This document shows, in pieces, positions 38,800 through 47,545 of a DNA stretch of 64,000 nucleotides; the first letter of the stretch is position 1; the number at the start of each line of letters is the position of its first letter. The stretch lies in IMG/VR virus record IMGVR_UViG_3300021197_001350, positions 1 to 64,000 of that record. One strand, written 5' to 3'. The translations under genes and the position numbers were made by a program. Under the pieces are notes generated by a model. That model saw only the letters and a list, made by a program, of their open reading frames with translations, was not told the origin of the DNA and searched no databases. This DNA comes from a virus.

Positions 38800-40107
38800 T
38801 TAATCAAGTAGCATTGAAGCTAACCCAGATTTAACCTCTTCTCCCTTATTCTCACCTACAGGGGGCGGAGTTCTTGGTGTCGCAGTACGAGGTGTGGGTT
38901 CCTGGATGTTAGAACCGACTGGAGTTGATTTAGGTGCAGCTCCATATTTTGCAACTTTTTCTTGTATGTCTTTCACCTTTTTAGAAATAGTAGCTTTACT
39001 TGCAGACATGAAAGCACCCCTAACCCCATCAGCATCCCAAGTATAATGAGTTGCACGCTGTTCGGGTGTAAGCTTAGAGAATTCACTTCTAGTGACAAAA
39101 GATTTTCCATTCTTAGGCTTAGCAGTCTTTTTAAAAGCTTGACCGAGTGTCTCTATTCTTGATGCGAGTTGACCATGTTTTTGTGGATCGTACCTCTCAA
39201 GGCCATTATTGACACGCTCGAACTGCGAGATATACCGCTCTGCTGTCTTTAGCGTATTCTGTATGACCTCATTCTCGAATGGTCTGGCTTCTGCAAAAGC
39301 TTTCTTATCGGCATCAATCTCATTCCTTAAATCCTCAGGCACGGATTGCTCATAGTTCTTTTGACTATAATCCTTTAGTGTCTGCTTTACTTGGGGTTCG
39401 ATTTTTTGCTGGTGCAGTTGACTCTTGAGTTTTGATATCTCTACCCTTTGCCTACCTATCTCCGATGACACTTCTCTTTTTAAATCCTCTCGCTCAAGTT
39501 TCCGTATCATTGTGTCAGAAACATTAGGATCTAAATCTTCTTTCAGCTTCTTATAATCATCATCCCACTCTAAACTCTCTCCGCTTTCCAGCTTCTTACT
39601 GGCATATGCAGACTCCTTTTTATAGAAATCGAGATACTTGGAATGCATATCTTGATATACTGCAGGGGAAGACCCTGGGTTTTCCTTGTATATCTGTTCC
39701 GCAATCCTTGCCAACCTAAGCCTTTCTTTTTGCTCTGGCAGTAATCCCTCTTCAGGGTCAGGCTCTACGGGTTGCGTAACGGGCTGCTGTACAACTTGCT
39801 GTACAACCTGCTGTACGGGTTGTTGCTGCACAGGCTGAAGCGGAACCTCCCTTTCTCCTACCTTAGCAGGCTCTACCTCAGGTTCCTCATTGGGTTCCAC
39901 GGCTTCCACAGTTTCCGCATTCTTTAGTTTCTCCGCATCTTCAGGCAGGGTGGTTAGAATATCCGATAGTGTTTTCACTTGAGGTAGTCCAGTGTCTGCT
40001 GGGACGGCACTGTCTGTTTCAGCAGCCTCAAATAATGCATTCATTAAAGCATTACTCTTTGCACCCTCTTCTTGTTGCTCGCTTTGTTCTTCGCTTGATT
40101 CACTCAT
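38800..40107 (-). CDS. scaffolding-like protein
   Basis: 435 residues, acidic and helical, between portal and capsid genes, the standard place for a scaffold. The N-terminus is Glu/Gln-rich and disordered. A Gln/Val/Pro run (QQPVQQVVQQVVQQPV) lies near 90-110. Long charged coiled-coil segments follow (about 125-330). The C-terminus is Pro/Thr-rich. Composition and position match podoviral scaffolds that are lost during maturation. Confidence 0.75.
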   Translation of the reverse strand: MSESSEEQSEQQEEGAKSNALMNALFEAAETDSAVPADTGLPQVKTLSDILTTLPEDAEKLKNAETVEAVEPNEEPEVEPAKVGEREVPLQPVQQQPVQQVVQQVVQQPVTQPVEPDPEEGLLPEQKERLRLARIAEQIYKENPGSSPAVYQDMHSKYLDFYKKESAYASKKLESGESLEWDDDYKKLKEDLDPNVSDTMIRKLEREDLKREVSSEIGRQRVEISKLKSQLHQQKIEPQVKQTLKDYSQKNYEQSVPEDLRNEIDADKKAFAEARPFENEVIQNTLKTAERYISQFERVNNGLERYDPQKHGQLASRIETLGQAFKKTAKPKNGKSFVTRSEFSKLTPEQRATHYTWDADGVRGAFMSASKATISKKVKDIQEKVAKYGAAPKSTPVGSNIQEPTPRTATPRTPPPVGENKGEEVKSGLASMLLD

Positions 40108-40113
40108 ATTTTT

Positions 40114-42288
40114 CTACTGTTGTTGTGGTGGTGGCATATCCTGAGGTGGGGGAGCTGCTCCTTGTGGAGGCGGAGCTTGTTCTTGTGGTGGCATAAGCTC
40201 TTCACTTTCACCCTCCTCAAGTTCTAGTTTAACATCAAAGCCCGCTCCCGACTTCCTGAATATCTCATTGATTAACTCAAAAAGCCTACGCTTACCAACT
40301 GCCTCAACCACGGGTTGTATTTGAAGTATCTGCCCAAGTAGGGCAGTTAAAGTTTCAGCACTCTTAACATTGATAGAACGCTCTGGGCCATCCCTACTGC
40401 TAAAGAGATACTCATGCACCAAGCTTGCTGGAGTACCTACGACATTCCTGACCATAGGGTCTGAGATGTCGTACTGCTCATCCGAAGGCTCAAGTCCAGC
40501 TTCTCTTATTACACCCTCCGAGTATCTGTTCTTTACGGGGACATCAAACTCACTGGTACTGCAAGAAACCAAATGCTCATAAAGCATCTTCTTCATGCCC
40601 GCCCTCATTTCATCAATACCCTCTGATACGAATGAGTATATAGACTCCACACTGGTACTCATCTCCTGAACCTCAGTAGCCGATATCTCTCTTGGAGCTG
40701 GCTGCCCAACCTCTTGCGGTGAAAGAACTAACATACGCTCAACAATACCAAGCAACTGAGATATAGCCTGTAAGCTTTGGTTTACAGTGTTACCCATGTC
40801 TGCCTGAACCACATTCACAAAGTTCTTTGCATCTAGACCAAGGTCTCCCATCTTTTGACCAGAGTATAGTAATAGCTTTGGATTAACATAATAATCCGAT
40901 GCCTTCATAGTCTGCTCAATATAATCCTTCACTTCATCATCTAAGGCATCCTTATCGACTGCCCAAATCTGAGTTAAGCCAATCTTCATATTAAGAAGCA
41001 TTTGACTAAGCAAGTTACTAAGCTGATCCTGGTATGGCATTATCTCCATAGCCATACTATTATTCATTACCCTTGAGTCATTCTCATTTAAACCGCCATA
41101 GATTGCAGGTATACTAGGCATGAACTCAGAGTAAACCACTGTGGAATCACTTGCTACAACAAGCCTGAGCCAGACATCATAAGGGTAATTACCTATACCC
41201 CTATCCCTTGGGTTTACCTTCATAAATAAGTTGGTAAGGAACACTCCCTTGTCCCCATCCTCAGATGAGTATATACCAGTATTACTAGTTCTCTCATTCT
41301 GGAAAGGAGTGTTAGGAACTTCTGAATGTTGAGGTGTTGGCCACCTAAGCACAGAAGGGGGATAGTAATATGAAAAGAACTGCTGGTACTGCTGGTATAC
41401 TCCAAACAATGTACTCTCATATCCTATGTCAGAAATATTATAATACTCGGGGTTATCCTGAATGGATGAATAATTAACCACATCCCAATACCCTAGCCAT
41501 GTTGGGCCTGTATCTGTATTTACACCTGGCAATGGTTGGGATAAATCCCTGAATACCCGACTAGGGTGAGGGTTAATAAACTCCATACCCTCACGGGTTA
41601 CATAGTTCTCAAGGTCATCTGTTTCACCAAACTCACTTCTTGCATATCTCCATTGACAATCCCGAGTCCACCTTTCGCGAGGAAAGACCACCGAATGACC
41701 ATACATGAACATATCCCTAATATACTGAGAGAAGTTATGTCTCATTCCAAACTGATCCACCATGATCTCAATCCTCTGACTCAAGGCATCACCCCTGAGT
41801 TTAGCTGGTAGTGCGGTAGACCTAGCCTCATATTTAAAATAAGGATAAAGATTATTAAACCTAGACACCTGCGCGGCAACCCGTCTGGTTACATATGAGC
41901 GAATAAGATTCATTGAGGTTTCATACAACCTCATTAGGTTTATTTTCTTAACACCGCCCGTCTCATCCCTCTCACAAAAATCGTCTGCACAACCTAAACC
42001 TGAAAGCTTTTCACCCGCCTGATTCATGGATATCTTACCTTGTGCGTACAACAATAAAGGTATTGTGGTTTTATTTATAGCCTGACTATCCCAAGCTAGA
42101 TCCACAGCCATATAGGGGTCGCTTGTAGATGCCGACCAGTTTACCCCCTCATATACTCGACTTTCTATTTCGTTCTCAAACTTTTGCTTAATAGCCCAGT
42201 CCGAACTTTCCATATCCTTACAGGTGAATATCTCTCGCAACCTTTGCTGCGTACACCCATACTTTTCGAGTATTTCTAAATTTACCAT
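40114..42288 (-). CDS. portal protein
   Basis: 724 residues located between packaging and scaffold genes. The sequence is mixed alpha/beta with a long helical region near 480-600, and a C-terminal tail rich in Gln and Pro (PPPQGAAPPPQ) that may be disordered. Length and position match large podoviral portals, which form the dodecameric DNA channel and contact terminase. It overlaps the preceding small gene by 7 bases. No short diagnostic motif exists; the call rests on order, size and overall pattern. Confidence 0.8.
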   Translation of the reverse strand: MVNLEILEKYGCTQQRLREIFTCKDMESSDWAIKQKFENEIESRVYEGVNWSASTSDPYMAVDLAWDSQAINKTTIPLLLYAQGKISMNQAGEKLSGLGCADDFCERDETGGVKKINLMRLYETSMNLIRSYVTRRVAAQVSRFNNLYPYFKYEARSTALPAKLRGDALSQRIEIMVDQFGMRHNFSQYIRDMFMYGHSVVFPRERWTRDCQWRYARSEFGETDDLENYVTREGMEFINPHPSRVFRDLSQPLPGVNTDTGPTWLGYWDVVNYSSIQDNPEYYNISDIGYESTLFGVYQQYQQFFSYYYPPSVLRWPTPQHSEVPNTPFQNERTSNTGIYSSEDGDKGVFLTNLFMKVNPRDRGIGNYPYDVWLRLVVASDSTVVYSEFMPSIPAIYGGLNENDSRVMNNSMAMEIMPYQDQLSNLLSQMLLNMKIGLTQIWAVDKDALDDEVKDYIEQTMKASDYYVNPKLLLYSGQKMGDLGLDAKNFVNVVQADMGNTVNQSLQAISQLLGIVERMLVLSPQEVGQPAPREISATEVQEMSTSVESIYSFVSEGIDEMRAGMKKMLYEHLVSCSTSEFDVPVKNRYSEGVIREAGLEPSDEQYDISDPMVRNVVGTPASLVHEYLFSSRDGPERSINVKSAETLTALLGQILQIQPVVEAVGKRRLFELINEIFRKSGAGFDVKLELEEGESEELMPPQEQAPPPQGAAPPPQDMPPPQQQ

Positions 42289-42566
42289 TTTTCTTTATTT
42301 GCCCAGTACGCTGCAGACATCTTGCCCTTAGCGATGTTCTTGCCGTGCCTAGCCTTAAAGCTTTTGCGTTTAGCCTTCATCTTAGCTGACTCGCCCGCCT
42401 TAGGCTTGCCTGCTGTCTTAGCTCCCTTTTCGCCAAACCTAATTGTTTTTATGTTATTACCATCCTTAGCCACAACAATATGTGACTTCTTGGAGTGACC
42501 TGGAGTTCTCTTGGGTTTGTTGTAGCCGCTCACCCCTGCCCTTGCTAGCCTTGCATCCTTCTTCAT
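42282..42566 (-). CDS. conserved basic phage protein (DUF6321-like)
   Basis: 94 residues starting at the ATG of an ATGA overlap with AAAGGAG just upstream; an earlier in-frame ATG at 42593 is less likely. Segments SGYNKPKRTPGHSKKSH, VVAKDGN, IRFGEKG and FKARHGKN match a small basic protein widespread in marine podoviruses next to portal or terminase genes. Role unknown; structural or DNA-associated functions are both possible. Confidence 0.8.
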   Translation of the reverse strand: MKKDARLARAGVSGYNKPKRTPGHSKKSHIVVAKDGNNIKTIRFGEKGAKTAGKPKAGESAKMKAKRKSFKARHGKNIAKGKMSAAYWANKEKW

Positions 42567-42886
42567 GTCATCTCCTTTCCGCATACAGGGCAATCGGTTC
42601 TACCCTGCAGTGCAAATAAATGTAATGGTATAACCTTCCCCTCAGCCACATCATCAGTAGCGCCTCTTAGGAAAAGTCTTTCCATTTGTGTTAAAAGGAT
42701 TTTTACTGGGCCAGGAAAAGTTCCACTCTTTATATACCTGTCCATGCTTTTTGGTGGTACTAGTATAAGAGAACCAAGTTCCGAAATTGTAATCTCCAGA
42801 AAACCACATAAACGCTCTACCCTTGTTCTGCTCCATCTTGGTAAGTTTTTCCTGTGATAGTTTTCGACTAACTTACCCGAGGTCAC
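42563..42886 (-). CDS. hypothetical protein, possible helix-turn-helix (107 aa)
   Basis: Residues about 28-52 (ITISELGSLILVPPKSMDRY) read as a possible helix-turn-helix. A CPVCGKEM segment at the C-terminus has two Cys that could bind metal with a partner. It overlaps both neighbours by 4 bases. It may be a packaging-operon regulator or accessory; confidence in function is low. Confidence 0.6.
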   Translation of the reverse strand: MTSGKLVENYHRKNLPRWSRTRVERLCGFLEITISELGSLILVPPKSMDRYIKSGTFPGPVKILLTQMERLFLRGATDDVAEGKVIPLHLFALQGRTDCPVCGKEMT

Positions 42887-43209
42887 ACCTCTTCAAGCAT
42901 CTCCTCATCATTGTAATTATCGGGAGATAGTAGCACATCATCAGCTAAATCACTTGCCTCAAACTCTGGAATAGATTCCTCGGTCTGCCCTGTAAACTCC
43001 TCTGCTGCTGGGCTAGCCTGATAGTCGGCATATGGGTCTCTGTCCACATTTGTTATAACCCCAACAAGCCTACGCTCATCGTACTCCTGTATCCCTATAG
43101 AAACATTAAGAGATATACTACCACCTACAGATGGTGCTAGAGCGTCTATAAATGCACGCATATCCTGGTTGTCTGCGTAGTTTAATGAAATTGTATTTTC
43201 TTGTGCCAT
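42883..43209 (-). CDS. hypothetical acidic protein (108 aa)
   Basis: The N-terminal 55 residues look folded and beta-rich (ISLNYADNQDMRAF, then GGSISLNVSIGIQEYDE). The rest is acidic and probably disordered (about 20 Asp or Glu in the last 50 residues). It follows the large terminase gene. No family is recognised. Confidence 0.6.
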   Translation of the reverse strand: MAQENTISLNYADNQDMRAFIDALAPSVGGSISLNVSIGIQEYDERRLVGVITNVDRDPYADYQASPAAEEFTGQTEESIPEFEASDLADDVLLSPDNYNDEEMLEEV

Positions 43210-43245
43210 ATGATTACCTTACTATTTTATTTTATAAAATCAAGT

Positions 43246-44796
43246 TTAATTAACTCCCCCTATCTCAAATATCTCACTCACGGAACTTACAGCCCCATGT
43301 GCTGGCCCCACATCAAGGTATATCATTGGATATGTCAAGGCATCAAATGTATGAATATACCTAGATCTCCTTGGCTTGTACATTACAGTGGGGTCATACT
43401 TGCCATACTTAACCCTTTCGGAAACGAGATTATAGAACATAGCTTTAACCTCCTTTAAATCACGAGACATTACGAATTCATTTTCCTGTAACTTCTGAAC
43501 AAGTAACCTAACCCTAGCCTCAACCGAACCCTTAAACTTAGGAGCTGCCTTCATCCTAATAGGTTCAAGCCCAAATGTTTCCGACTTCTCCTTTGATATT
43601 CTTTCTATATCCAAAACATCGTAAGATCCATTTTGACCACCTGGCCTAAACTGATTAAACGCTGAGTTATCCGAGTAATGTTTATAACTGAAATCCCAAT
43701 TCATAACCCTGTTCCAGTATGACATCTTTCTCATAAGCCTTATAACAAGCTCATCATATGATACTTTTTCATTATTTATTATCAATTCATCAAATACAGC
43801 CCATATGGTTTTATCACTACCTATTACTTGCTGCATGAAAACTATACCATGATTAACCAAACCTAAGTCATACCCGATAATAATTGGGAACTCAGGATTA
43901 GGCACAACCTTCTCTTTACCCCCGCCAACTATATGGATGTTATCATGGAAGTAACTTTTAAAGATAGCATCACCAAGGGGTACATCCACCCACTCACCCA
44001 GCACCATTCTGCGATATTCATATTCGTTATTCTTGGTGGCCTCCTTTACTCGGTCATAATATCCCTCAGGTAGGTTCTCCTCATTCTCAGCTACATCCAG
44101 GAAGTACTTCTCGTAATCATTGTTATACTCCCCTGTTTCTTTATCGAGAGGTGCTTCCCACCACCTTTTGTAAACCCAATGATTTGGCCCAGCGGGATTG
44201 CACGCTGCACAGTACTGTTGAACTCCGTCAATACCAGGTCTTCGACCAAGTTGCTGAACCATAGCATCAAAGTACACAGAGCTATCCAAGTTAGTAAGCT
44301 CATCAACAAAAAGGTATGAAGGCTCAAACCCCTTCACCCTATTGCCAACCAAAGTTCCATGCGGTATTGATATTAAATATATCCTACTCCAGCTTCCGAA
44401 TTTATTTTGAACATCAATATATATATTCTTCTGAGTGTCCTGCCTTTCTTCGGTGAACTCCATTCCTATACCATCTTTCCATATAGGTAGTACTTCCGTG
44501 ATCAACTTGTGCCACACTCCACCAAGTACAGCCTGCGACCTAACCCCTACAATTATTAAACATAGTGCATTAAAGTTTTCCCATGCGTGCTTCACAAGCT
44601 TATGTCCACCAAGGACATAGGTCTTACCAGACCCACGATTACCATGTGCTAGTATATACTTTGCGTCTGAATCAAAAATCTTATCCTGTGTGGGCGAAAG
44701 TGATGGCCTCCAGTTTGGATCATAAGAATCCTCCGACTCCACCTCGTCAGCAAGCTCACTTAGTTTTCCTAGCAGATTTTCTTTTGTTACTTTCAT
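43246..44796 (-). CDS. terL: terminase large subunit
   Basis: 516 residues with both expected domains. The ATPase domain has a Walker A motif HGNRGSGKT (51-59) and a Walker B motif YLFVDE (161-166). The nuclease domain begins near IIIGYDLG with Asp310 as a likely metal ligand and a further Asp at 376 (HYSDNS). It packages DNA through the portal and cuts concatemers. The small terminase-like gene lies just upstream and the portal downstream. It overlaps the preceding zinc-finger gene by 41 bases. Confidence 0.95.
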   Translation of the reverse strand: MKVTKENLLGKLSELADEVESEDSYDPNWRPSLSPTQDKIFDSDAKYILAHGNRGSGKTYVLGGHKLVKHAWENFNALCLIIVGVRSQAVLGGVWHKLITEVLPIWKDGIGMEFTEERQDTQKNIYIDVQNKFGSWSRIYLISIPHGTLVGNRVKGFEPSYLFVDELTNLDSSVYFDAMVQQLGRRPGIDGVQQYCAACNPAGPNHWVYKRWWEAPLDKETGEYNNDYEKYFLDVAENEENLPEGYYDRVKEATKNNEYEYRRMVLGEWVDVPLGDAIFKSYFHDNIHIVGGGKEKVVPNPEFPIIIGYDLGLVNHGIVFMQQVIGSDKTIWAVFDELIINNEKVSYDELVIRLMRKMSYWNRVMNWDFSYKHYSDNSAFNQFRPGGQNGSYDVLDIERISKEKSETFGLEPIRMKAAPKFKGSVEARVRLLVQKLQENEFVMSRDLKEVKAMFYNLVSERVKYGKYDPTVMYKPRRSRYIHTFDALTYPMIYLDVGPAHGAVSSVSEIFEIGGVN

Positions 44797-44944
44797 ATCT
44801 ATTTATCTGCGGACTATCCGCCATCATTTTCTTAACGCTCTTACACCAGTGGCATTGACCAAGTTTACTAACATATGTAAGCTCAGTCCAACCTAGTTTA
44901 GATGCACAGGTTCTACAAACAAAAGCACTATAAGTTTTTTCCAT
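44756..44944 (-). CDS. small zinc-ribbon protein (62 aa)
   Basis: Two CxxC pairs, Cys10/Cys13 and Cys31/Cys34, form a treble-clef or zinc-ribbon pattern, followed by a basic tail. It lies between terminase genes and overlaps both neighbours, so a role in packaging or regulation is possible. Many phages carry such zinc ribbons with no known function. Confidence 0.7.
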   Translation of the reverse strand: MEKTYSAFVCRTCASKLGWTELTYVSKLGQCHWCKSVKKMMADSPQINRYESNKRKSARKTK

Positions 44945-45221
44945 GTATATAGCCGTAGAAATAAGCCAGTCTAACGAAGTATCTCATTTTCATAATAGAA
45001 AGTTCGGTAGATGCGTCATGCCTTTCGTCAAACAACTCCCATCCTAAATTCATATCTTCAAGCTGTTCATCGGTTAACTCAGGTATATCTACTGATTCTT
45101 CTCTTTCAATGGAGCGAATCCAGGTTTTGCCTTCTTCTTCGGCGTTGTGCTTTCTGCCATCTTCACAGAGGCTAGCGTTCCGCTCAATACTCTGTCGTAG
45201 GTGTTTATCAATGTTTTGCAT
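44928..45221 (-). CDS. hypothetical protein, start uncertain (up to 97 aa)
   Basis: The first ATG overlaps the small terminase gene by 133 bases, which is long for this genome. The part beyond the overlap (from about residue 44) looks real and ends in a helical, aromatic segment FVRLAYFYGYIHGKNL. The true start may be an internal ATG at 45053 or a non-ATG codon near 45090. No family is recognised. Confidence 0.5.
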   Translation of the reverse strand: MQNIDKHLRQSIERNASLCEDGRKHNAEEEGKTWIRSIEREESVDIPELTDEQLEDMNLGWELFDERHDASTELSIMKMRYFVRLAYFYGYIHGKNL

Positions 45222-45742
45222 ATTTCGTTATAATGTTTCTGTGCCGCCATTCGCTGATCCCACTCTATACCATCATCCTCCAACTCCTCACCCCTGCAAC
45301 GCTCAGCCTCCTGAAATAAAGCTGCAGCCTGATACAGGAGCATTCGGTGCATAAGGTCAAGCCCCCCAATAAGCATTCGCCATCCATTGTCATCCATCTT
45401 GGAGAACAACTCTAACTTTTTGCAAGTCTCCTCACTTATCCCAGCTTTCCTTAACCCCTCATTAAGTAACTGAGAGTTCATCTTCTGCATAGCATCAGCC
45501 AACTTTGCATCCTGCGTATCTGTCTTAGGCTGCCTAATCATAGCCTCGATTTCGTCAGGCACTGGAGAAGAGGGTGACTCCTTGATATACAAGGATCTAA
45601 GTTGCTTGTCTGAACTAATTCTTTTCCTAAGTGATGTCTCGCTTACATTTAAAGCTTCTGCTGCCAGCTTTATACTACCAACCTGACTCATGGCATCCAT
45701 GATTAAGTCATTCGGTATAGAGATCTTTTTTATTTTCGGCAT
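45089..45742 (-). CDS. small terminase subunit-like protein
   Basis: 217 residues. The N-terminus holds a helix-turn-helix (about 21-44, GSIKLAAEALNVSETSLRKRISS), followed by helical segments suited to oligomer formation (about 85-190) and a basic tail. The gene lies just upstream of the large terminase, the usual place for the small subunit that recognises pac or cos DNA. Identity rests on HTH plus position. Confidence 0.6.
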   Translation of the reverse strand: MPKIKKISIPNDLIMDAMSQVGSIKLAAEALNVSETSLRKRISSDKQLRSLYIKESPSSPVPDEIEAMIRQPKTDTQDAKLADAMQKMNSQLLNEGLRKAGISEETCKKLELFSKMDDNGWRMLIGGLDLMHRMLLYQAAALFQEAERCRGEELEDDGIEWDQRMAAQKHYNEICKTLINTYDRVLSGTLASVKMAESTTPKKKAKPGFAPLKEKNQ

Positions 45743-46065
45743 TTCGTTTTCTTATATTTCTTAAATTTTAATACTTTAAATAACTCCCAAACCCTTTGTG
45801 TCCAACTGTTTTTGAGTTTTATATCCTTCTCCTTCTTCCTTATCTTTATCTTACAAAGCTTAGCTTCCGCTTTATACAAACCCCAGAAAGATTTCTTGTG
45901 TATATCTTTAAGCTCAGCAACATCTTCTCTTATCTCCTTAAGTTGTTCCTCAAGAGCTATCCTTTGTGCTGCTATCTCTATAAGTCTCTCATCAGTATCC
46001 ATAGCTTTCTTTAATTCTGATTCACTTATTATACCGTACTTAATTCCCTTTGGCGGCTTGAACAT
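45730..46065 (-). CDS. hypothetical coiled-coil basic protein (111 aa)
   Basis: Residues 20-85 form a continuous charged coiled coil, and the C-terminus is very basic (KVLKFKKYKKTKCRK). It overlaps the HTH gene by 13 bases. It could bind DNA near packaging functions, but no family is recognised. Confidence 0.6.
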   Translation of the reverse strand: MFKPPKGIKYGIISESELKKAMDTDERLIEIAAQRIALEEQLKEIREDVAELKDIHKKSFWGLYKAEAKLCKIKIRKKEKDIKLKNSWTQRVWELFKVLKFKKYKKTKCRK

Positions 46066-46444
46066 GATGTATTAATGGTTTGAAGAATGTATTCCAGTGT
46101 GAATGTTTTTTTAGATATGCAAAGGTTGGGCCTGAGTTTAAGTATGCACTCGCCCTATTCCTGTCTGCTGCATTGCATGGATCAAACGCACAGGCATCAC
46201 AGAAAGCCTTTGCCTCCCCCACCTTAACATTGTCCCACTCCCTGGACATTGATATCTCTATAATTCGGTCTACAGGCATCCTTGACAGGACTGCAATCTC
46301 CTGATTGGATATAGCCTCAACCTTAGACTTTGAGTTGTTGATACTTCGCCTCGCGAGTAACCTGACGAGTGAAGGCGAAAATTTTTCTAAATAAATCCAC
46401 ATATTTTCTTTTTTAAAATATATTTTTAGATACTTGACAAGCAT
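46040..46444 (-). CDS. hypothetical protein, first gene of minus-strand operon
   Basis: 134 residues. The start is uncertain: the ATG at 46444 has AAGG 10 bases upstream, while an internal ATG at 46402 gives a more natural N-terminus (MWIYLEKFSPSLVRLLARRS). The middle contains an HTH-like stretch (ISNQEIAVLSRMPVDRIIEISMS), and Cys in FCDACAFDPC could bind metal. As the first gene after the divergent promoter it may be a regulator; this is inference. Confidence 0.55.
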   Translation of the reverse strand: MLVKYLKIYFKKENMWIYLEKFSPSLVRLLARRSINNSKSKVEAISNQEIAVLSRMPVDRIIEISMSREWDNVKVGEAKAFCDACAFDPCNAADRNRASAYLNSGPTFAYLKKHSHWNTFFKPLIHHVQAAKGN

Positions 46445-46463
46445 AAAGTTTATACCTTAATAT
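46434..46463 (+). promoter_or_regulatory. candidate promoter for replication block
   Basis: TTGACA (46434-46439), an 18-base spacer and TAATAT (46458-46463) lie in the gap between divergent operons, 30 bases before the first plus-strand gene. The -35 hexamer matches the sigma-70 consensus exactly. This suggests that host polymerase reads the replication genes, probably early. Confidence 0.65.
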
Positions 46464-46492
46464 CCCTTACTTTAATCTAACCCACAAAAATT

Positions 46493-46753
46493 ATGGCACA
46501 AAAAAAAGATATGGTTCAAGTTTCCGTATCAATCAGGCGAGACAAACATGACTTCCTAAAAGCATGGTCTGATGAGCGAGACGAAAGTATAGCGACAATC
46601 TGCAGAGGCTGGATATATACAGGCATTGCAGACCTACAGGATGCATTAGGGCATTTTAATGTTGGGCCTCAGCAGACAGCTGAAGAGCCAATGGAATTGG
46701 AAATACCTGAAGGAGATATCCCTGATGAAGGAAGCGTGGAACAAACTCAGTAG
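46493..46753 (+). CDS. ribbon-helix-helix-like DNA-binding protein (86 aa)
   Basis: The start VQVSVSIRRDKHDFLKAWSD followed by IATICRGWIYTGIADL reads like an RHH/CopG fold: a beta strand and two helices. An acidic tail follows. As the first gene of the plus-strand block next to the divergent promoter, it may autoregulate this region. The family call is tentative. Confidence 0.6.
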   Translation: MAQKKDMVQVSVSIRRDKHDFLKAWSDERDESIATICRGWIYTGIADLQDALGHFNVGPQQTAEEPMELEIPEGDIPDEGSVEQTQ

Positions 46754-47351
46754 TGTTGACTGCTCTAAGCATATAGAAAAGAAAGGAAACCTTTCTTATT
46801 TGTCTTGGGCTTGGGCTTGGTCACAACTATGCGACAACTATCCTGACTCAACTTTTGAGTTTGAAAAGACAGATACAGGCTCTGAGTTTTGGCCAATGCC
46901 TGATGGATCAGGAGAGGTAAGATGCTCACTCACCGTGTCAGGTATTACAAGAACCTGCTGGCTTCCAGTGATGGACTACAAGAATAAAGCCATCCCCAAC
47001 CCTAACGCAAGAGATGTCAATGATGCTAAAATGCGTTGTTTAGTTAAGGCGATAGCGTTGTTTGGATTGGGTCTATACATCTATGCAGGTGAGGATATTC
47101 CAAATAATAAACCATCGTCCGATGTTAAAACAACAACACCACTGCCCAAGGAGGAGCATGATGACTTCATGCTTGAGTCTGAACCTCAGGCTAATTGGAA
47201 GAAGGGTGTTGTTCCTATTGGGAAAAGCCAAGGTAAGACCCTTGGAGACCTGAATAAAGAAACGATGGAAAAGATCTGGGAGCATAGGGAAATGGTAAAA
47301 GATTACCCTGACTTCATGGGTAGCCTTCAGGAGTGGAGGAAGTCTCTGTGA
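46725..47351 (+). CDS. single-strand annealing protein (DUF1071/Sak3-like)
   Basis: I place the start at the ATG with AGGAG 9 bases upstream (46725), giving 208 residues; the frame is open further upstream within the previous gene. The N-terminal block KKGNLSYLSWAWAW and the later RDVNDAKMRCLVKAIALFGLGLYIYAGED match the DUF1071/Sak family of phage recombinases, which anneal complementary single strands during replication and repair. Neighbouring nuclease and SSB-like genes support a recombination module. Confidence 0.8.
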   Translation: MKEAWNKLSSVDCSKHIEKKGNLSYLSWAWAWSQLCDNYPDSTFEFEKTDTGSEFWPMPDGSGEVRCSLTVSGITRTCWLPVMDYKNKAIPNPNARDVNDAKMRCLVKAIALFGLGLYIYAGEDIPNNKPSSDVKTTTPLPKEEHDDFMLESEPQANWKKGVVPIGKSQGKTLGDLNKETMEKIWEHREMVKDYPDFMGSLQEWRKSL

Positions 47352-47545
47352 AGATTGAATGGGCTGATATATTTATCGTACTATTCTGCACCGCATTGAT
47401 GGTACTTGTCATGTCCTTCATATTCGGTTGCTCTTCAACTTGTAGGAAAAAGGTCTGTTGCCCCGAACAGGGGCATGGGCCTTGTCCTATATGCACTAAT
47501 ATAATATACGACTCAGGAGATATAATCTATGGACGAAAGAGGTAA
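47348..47545 (+). CDS. small membrane protein with Cys cluster (65 aa)
   Basis: Starts at a GTG overlapping the previous TGA (GTGA) with GGAGG 8 bases upstream. One transmembrane helix (about 7-28, IFIVLFCTALMVLVMSFIFG) is followed by a Cys-rich segment with CCPEQGHGPCPIC, which could bind zinc. It overlaps the nuclease gene by 17 bases. Its role in a replication operon is not clear. Confidence 0.6.
   Translation: MKIEWADIFIVLFCTALMVLVMSFIFGCSSTCRKKVCCPEQGHGPCPICTNIIYDSGDIIYGRKR

Noticed and set aside
1-46444. Endolysin gene
   Set aside because: I looked for amidase, lysozyme and peptidase motifs in the late operon and saw none outside the giant protein; an endolysin may lie beyond the window.
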